Positions 59,868 to 64,000 of a stretch of 64,000 nucleotides of DNA are shown in pieces. Where the stretch lies: positions 1,860,001 to 1,924,000 of the forward strand of contig CADCXC010000010.1 of assembly GCA_902806595.1 (NCBI GenBank), in the 5' to 3' direction. This stretch comes from Pyrenopolyporus hunteri (taxonomy: Eukaryota; Ascomycota; Sordariomycetes; Xylariales; Hypoxylaceae). The stretch's first letter is position 1, and each line of letters starts with the position of its first letter. Position numbers and translations under genes: made by a program. Under the pieces are notes generated by a model. That model was not told the origin of the DNA and made no database searches. It saw nothing but the letters and a program-made list of their open reading frames with translations.

Positions 59868-60224
59868 CTACCTACCTAGGTAGACGACGCCCTTGTGGCT
59901 TTCAGCCAACGCTGCAAACGAGGCTTCCTTGCCACATTCAGGTGTGTGCATTGATATCATCGTTTGGCCGGGAAGAATCTGGATAGCTCCCGTGCGGCCT
60001 ACTTTTCCGGCCGCATGCAACGGAGTATCTCTAGAATCGTTTTCGGTGTTTTGGCGGTAGAGTGCCTCTAGAGGAGGACCTAATCGAACAACGTCGCCAT
60101 GGCCCTCTTTCGTAGCTCTCGTCAGCGCAATATCGCCATTACAATCTTGAGCATTAGCATCAACGTTTCGTAGTAACCAGCCCTTTGTGATGTTACAATG
60201 TGCAACGCCATGCAGTCTAGCCAT
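59868..60224 (-). pseudogene. Ankyrin-repeat gene fragment
   Basis: The frame shows ankyrin units: VDANAQDCNGDIALTRATKE then GHGDVVRL, DTPLHAAGKVGRTGAIQIL, and EASFAALAESHKGVVYL. Consensus positions (DxxGxTALHxAAxxGHxxVVxLL) are recognisable, but the spacing is disturbed and the expected LL and TPLH residues are partly lost. There are no flanking repeats, domain or splice-linked exon. This is probably the eroded end of a larger ankyrin protein of the kind common in fungal NLR-like genes. Confidence 0.6.
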
Positions 60225-60988
60225 CCTCAAATATTGACGTGGGCTTCTGGCTCTGGGAGAAAGGGTTGGAGATTCATAGAATGACCGTTCTGTTTTGCGG
60301 CCGCCGTAGTCCTAGACCCATTGACCTTAAATCGTTCTGTAGAAATCAAACAGTTACTGCCTCGCCTGGAGGCCTCTTGTGGAATGGACAAGTGATCTGT
60401 CATTTTAAAACCCCATGCAAACGCTGTGTTGGGTACCCATTTTACTCATGCCACTGAAGTAAAGAGTGGCGAAGTATCGCAATAGAGAACCCATTTTATC
60501 GACATGCAAGATGGTTGAAGTGTAAATACTAGGTGTTGGCTCCCGCGAAATTGAAATGCTAGTTCCCCGCGGCGTTCAATGCTAGAAGAGAGACAACTTC
60601 CATGAGGAGAAAATAATCGTCGGTCTGCAAGTAAATCGATGCTGTACCCTGAACCGTGCCTTCACGGGTAGCGGCATGTATCCCCCCATTGGCTACTGTA
60701 GTACGGCCCTCCCCTCACATTCAGAGGGCGCATGTTTAGAGGTGGCGATTTTGGTGGTCCCAGCAAGGAACTAGAGCCAACCATTACCTTTGCGCCTGGA
60801 GCCTGGAGCCTAGAAGGAGGATGCAACGCAAGCTACCTACCTACTACATAGGTGTGTACTTAGACGGTTAAGCCCAACGGTAACCTAACTTTACCTCTTG
60901 TTAAAACCCAAGTCCTGTACATAATCCGATATCTCGAACTACAACATAAGCCGCGAATAAATAAAGATTGAACGCTGAATCTCCGAAG

Positions 60989-62247
60989 ATGACGAGGATC
61001 GAAGACGAATTCGCGATGGTCGACTCGGCTGAAGCTTCTGACTACTCCTCAGTCTCGCCTCAGACGCACGAACCAATCCACCCAGAGCAAGACCATCAGC
61101 AAGGGCCTTATGAAATGAACTCCAGTAACGATTTCACTCCTAGGGAAGCTTCAAGCGCCCATGATAATTCCAAATCTTCAATATTCAACACCCAAAATTA
61201 TATCAGGGAGATTCGGTCCCTATATGATAAGTTAGGCAGCAAAAATGTCTTGATCGCGGTGATGGGGTATGACGATATTCAACAAGTTAGCAAATATGAA
61301 GTTATTGAATGATATCCTGACGTAAAATACAGGATGACGGGGTCTGGAAAGACGACATTCATATCGAAGGTGACCGGACGGACAGATCTGAAGATAGGCC
61401 ACGATCTTACTTCATGTAAGGTCACCAGCTAACAAACAACACCTCAGTGCTCAGCTGACAATATGCTTTGAAAGGTACTCAAGAGATACAGGTTGTTGAG
61501 ACCACACTTGACGGCCGCACTGTCCACTTTGTCGACACCCCGGGCTTCTCAGACACATATCTCTCGGATACTGAAGTCCTTGAGATGATCGCGGACTACC
61601 TTGCCGCGGCATACTCTAGGGACATGCGTCTGTCGGGCTTAATATATCTTCATCCCATTTCGGATAATCGCGTCACGCATCATGCGACCAAGAACCTCGA
61701 GATGTTCCGGAAACTGACAGGTGAGAAGAACTTGAAGAACGTAGTACTGACAACCAGCATGTGGGACAGGGTCCCGCCAGAGGCACGCTTGAAGCGCGAA
61801 CAGGAACTGCAGAACAAATTCTGGAAGGTCTTGATGGCGTACGGCGCGAAATATGCCCGGCATGATGGGTCTGAGGGCTCGGCCAAGCACATTGCATCCA
61901 TGCTCGTGGGCAACGAGCCCTTCTACCTCCAGCTGCAGGAGGAGATGGGCAAACAAAACAAAGCGCTCAAGGATACCGCCGCGGGTAAGGAGATCATGAT
62001 CGAGCTGTCACGGATGAGAGAGCAACATCAGGCGGAGCTTGCCGAGCTGAAGGAAACGTTGCTGCGGACATCCGCCGAGGAGAACCAAGCTGCCATGGCA
62101 GCCCTCGAACAGCACTACAAGGATATGCTGCGAGAGATGGAGAAGACCCTCGCGGACGAGAGGCGGATGAATGAGGGTGCGGTCAAGTCGCTGACGGAGA
62201 GAATCGACGCTCTTGAGAGCAGAGGTGGTTTCTGTGCTGTCATGTAG
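60989..62247 (+). CDS. AIG1-like P-loop GTPase with C-terminal CaaX box
   Basis: Exons 60989-61266, 61333-61415 and 61475-62247 give 377 aa. The start is the first ATG; an upstream in-frame TTG is ignored. Residues 1-75 are disordered and acidic. The P-loop GMTGSGKTT (93-101) is created exactly by splicing exon 1 to exon 2. The G3 motif DTPGF is at 141-145, and LTTSMWD is a G4-like motif in place of NKxD, as in AIG1/septin-like and other fungal G-domain proteins. From about 275 there is a long charged coiled coil (MREQHQAELAELKETLL, LEQHYKDMLREMEKTLADE). The protein ends in CAVM, a CaaX box predicted to be farnesylated, suggesting membrane attachment. Function is unknown. Related fungal genes are often multi-copy; no partner gene is visible here except the ankyrin relic. 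Confidence 0.85.
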
Positions 62248-62712
62248 ATCTCTGGGTGCGGAGTTAGGAAGGAAGAGTCTGCTCTTGGGACATCCGAACC
62301 AACTTTTCAGGGTTATTGGACTGATTACACGACATTGGATATACCAATTTGTTACGTACGATGAAAATAGTGCGAGACGGGAGCTTGCGCAGCAGAGATA
62401 TGATAAACATATATGTAAGTAGTCCGATAGTACATAAACCCAAGATTGAAACTCACCTAAGAGCATCAGGAAGGCTTCGTAAGACCACCTCCTGTCATAC
62501 TCCTATTCTAGGACCTCGTGATCTTGCATGTCCATACTAGGACGCAAAGTATCTGTAAGTCCATGCCTTATCCACACTTCGACAGGAAAGCAAAAGGAGG
62601 CATTAAACATTACAATATATAAGTATCCTATATTTAATACAAATTACATCCCAATACCTAACATTACCTAACCTATCCTAACATGATGTACCTTCTACAT
62701 AACGTAACCTAT
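62248..62712. other. Convergent 3' flanks of GTPase and MFS genes
   Basis: This 465-nt stretch is AT-leaning near 62600-62700 with CCTAACATTACCTAACCTATCC. No gene was seen. Confidence 0.5.
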
Positions 62713-64000
62713 TTACACCTTATTATTCGCAGGTGCCTTCCCCGGTTTTCTCACCGACTTCCACTGCAAGAAGCAGCACGATATAAGAGCGAGACCAGCA
62801 AGTGGGATCGCAACAATTAGGACCGTGTGTAGGGCCTCATCATAGAGGGTAAGTAAAGCGGGCAGATCGTTGGGCGGCACGACCTTCCGGAACGCGACAG
62901 CGCCCGCGGCGATAACAGCGTGGAGGTCGACGTCCGCGATATTGGCCTGTTTAACCAGGCTAGCAAGACGGTTCTGGAACACGCTGTTGCCCACGGACAC
63001 GAACACAGCGCCCCCTAGGGACTGAGAGGCAACGACGGCCGCGGTTCCGACAGCCAGATCTTCCGGCCCGAGAACCGTCTGCACGGCCGTGAAACCCTGC
63101 TGGATGGACATGCCGAAGCCGGCGGAAGCGAGGATCTCGAAGCCGATCCACATGCCGGTGGACATCTGCGGGCGGAACAGGGTGATGATGCCGCAGCCGA
63201 CGGTGCCGATGGCGCTGCCGAGGATGGCGGGGGGCGTGAAGTAGCCGACGGCGGAGACGAAGATGCCGGAGAAGACGGAGAACAGGGCGTTGGCGACGAA
63301 GTAGGGGATCATGGCGACGCCGGACTGGATGGCGCTGTAGCCGAGGATGGCCTGGAACCAGATGGGCAGGAAGTAGGTGTGGACGATCAGCGCGCCGTAC
63401 GTGAAGAAGGCCATGAGGCACGAGGCCGCGACGGTGCGTTGCTTGGCCAGGACGGGCGGGATCAGCGCCCCGTCTTTCTTCCACCGGAACCATCCCACCA
63501 GCACGATCGCCGTCACCCCGGCGCCGCAGAGAAGCCCGATGACTGGGGCGCTGGCCCAGGAAGCGCCTGTCACGGTGTATTCGAGGGCCAGGAACAGCAT
63601 CACGGACGCGCCGAGGAGAATCACGTTCCCGACGAGATCAAGGCTGATTAGCCGATCTATGGCTTTTTGTTTCGGCTCGGAGTCCGGCCGGGGGTGATAT
63701 ACGAGTATCATGACCAGGATCGTGACAGCGCCAACTGGTAGGTTGATCCAGAAACACCACCGCCATGACTATGTGCGTATATCTGTTAGTAAGTATTCTC
63801 CCCCCATCATATAGAGGCCATACGTACGACTAAATCCGTAAACACTCCTCCAATAAGAGGACCGACTGTAGCGCCAACACCGAACCTGTCTACCCGTTAA
63901 CCAACTTGCCCCTATTCGATAATCGGCGGGTAGGGATGTCAGAAACTTACATCAGCCCAACCACAGCAGTATATATCGGCCTAAGCGCCAGCGGGACAGC
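62713..64000 (-). CDS. MFS drug:H+ antiporter (DHA family), 3' part, cut by window edge
   Basis: A plasma-membrane proton-driven exporter of the 14-TM DHA type, the class used for toxins and drugs in fungi. Three exons are visible (64000-63951 partial, 63885-63828, 63768-62713). The joined protein reads RPIYTAVVGLM-FGVGATVGPLIGGVFTD-LV-SWRWCFWINLP, which contains the antiporter motif C-like GPLIGG and the conserved WRWCFWINLP. About eight further hydrophobic segments follow, then a basic tail (VRKPGKAPANNKV). Roughly the first 130-150 residues lie beyond the right edge. Exon 2 is only 58 nt. Substrate is unknown; nearness to the P450 and oxygenases is suggestive only. Confidence 0.9.

Larger units (their letters stand above)
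58995..60988. other. 2-kb accessory stretch with gene relics
   Basis: No intact gene was seen. A GGTTGGATGCTTGG-type run lies at 59075-59130. A tRNA-like remnant (59376-59450), a GTACCTAGGTAGGTACC palindrome (59561-59577) and a decayed ankyrin gene (59868-60230) are present. AGGTA units recur near 59865-59882 and 60830-60850. Confidence 0.5.

Overview
This is nuclear DNA from a filamentous ascomycete (Pezizomycotina), most likely a Sordariomycete. The evidence is many short GT..AG introns of about 50-80 nt, fungus-specific proteins (Rcf2, Sfp1, a seven-exon ascomycete protein of unknown function), and a DNA transposon destroyed by repeat-induced point mutation (RIP), with CpA/TpG almost entirely replaced by TpA. 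Intergenic DNA is also strewn with short AGGTA/TACCT palindromic tracts. The species cannot be named from sequence alone.

Layout. 0-7.6 kb: 5' end of the TFIIA large subunit (TOA1, minus, runs off the left edge), CDC20 (minus) and a kelch/BTB Ral2-like gene (plus). 7.6-23.9 kb: very gene-poor, holding only the C2H2 regulator gene sfp1 (minus, 11676-14472) among microsatellites and short repeats. 23.9-31.9 kb: RCF2, a six-repeat kelch gene and DUS3. 32.5-34.1 kb: the RIP-ruined Tc1/mariner-type element with TA target duplication. 34.5-39.8 kb: a BAP31/Yet-type ER protein and the unknown seven-exon gene. 39.8-44.9 kb: gene-poor, with an unmutated 680-bp Fot1/pogo-like MITE. 44.9-48.8 kb: divergent RPB10 and UTP17. 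49.5-64 kb: accessory-looking stretch with a P450, a 2-oxoglutarate oxygenase, a small zinc-finger protein, a helix-hairpin-helix orphan, a DUF1479 oxygenase, a degraded ankyrin gene, a prenylation-motif GTPase and an MFS exporter cut by the right edge.

Functional threads. Several housekeeping genes belong to transcription and ribosome production (TOA1, SFP1, RPB10, UTP17, DUS3). The right 15 kb mixes redox enzymes and an exporter but contains no polyketide, peptide or terpene core enzyme, so it is not by itself a convincing biosynthetic cluster.

Gene models were built by hand. Exon joins were accepted only where GT..AG, reading phase and conserved protein motifs agreed. Two genes (CDC20, RPB10) have short 3' exons that a simple ORF reading would lose. 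No search was run, so family names rest on recognised motifs.
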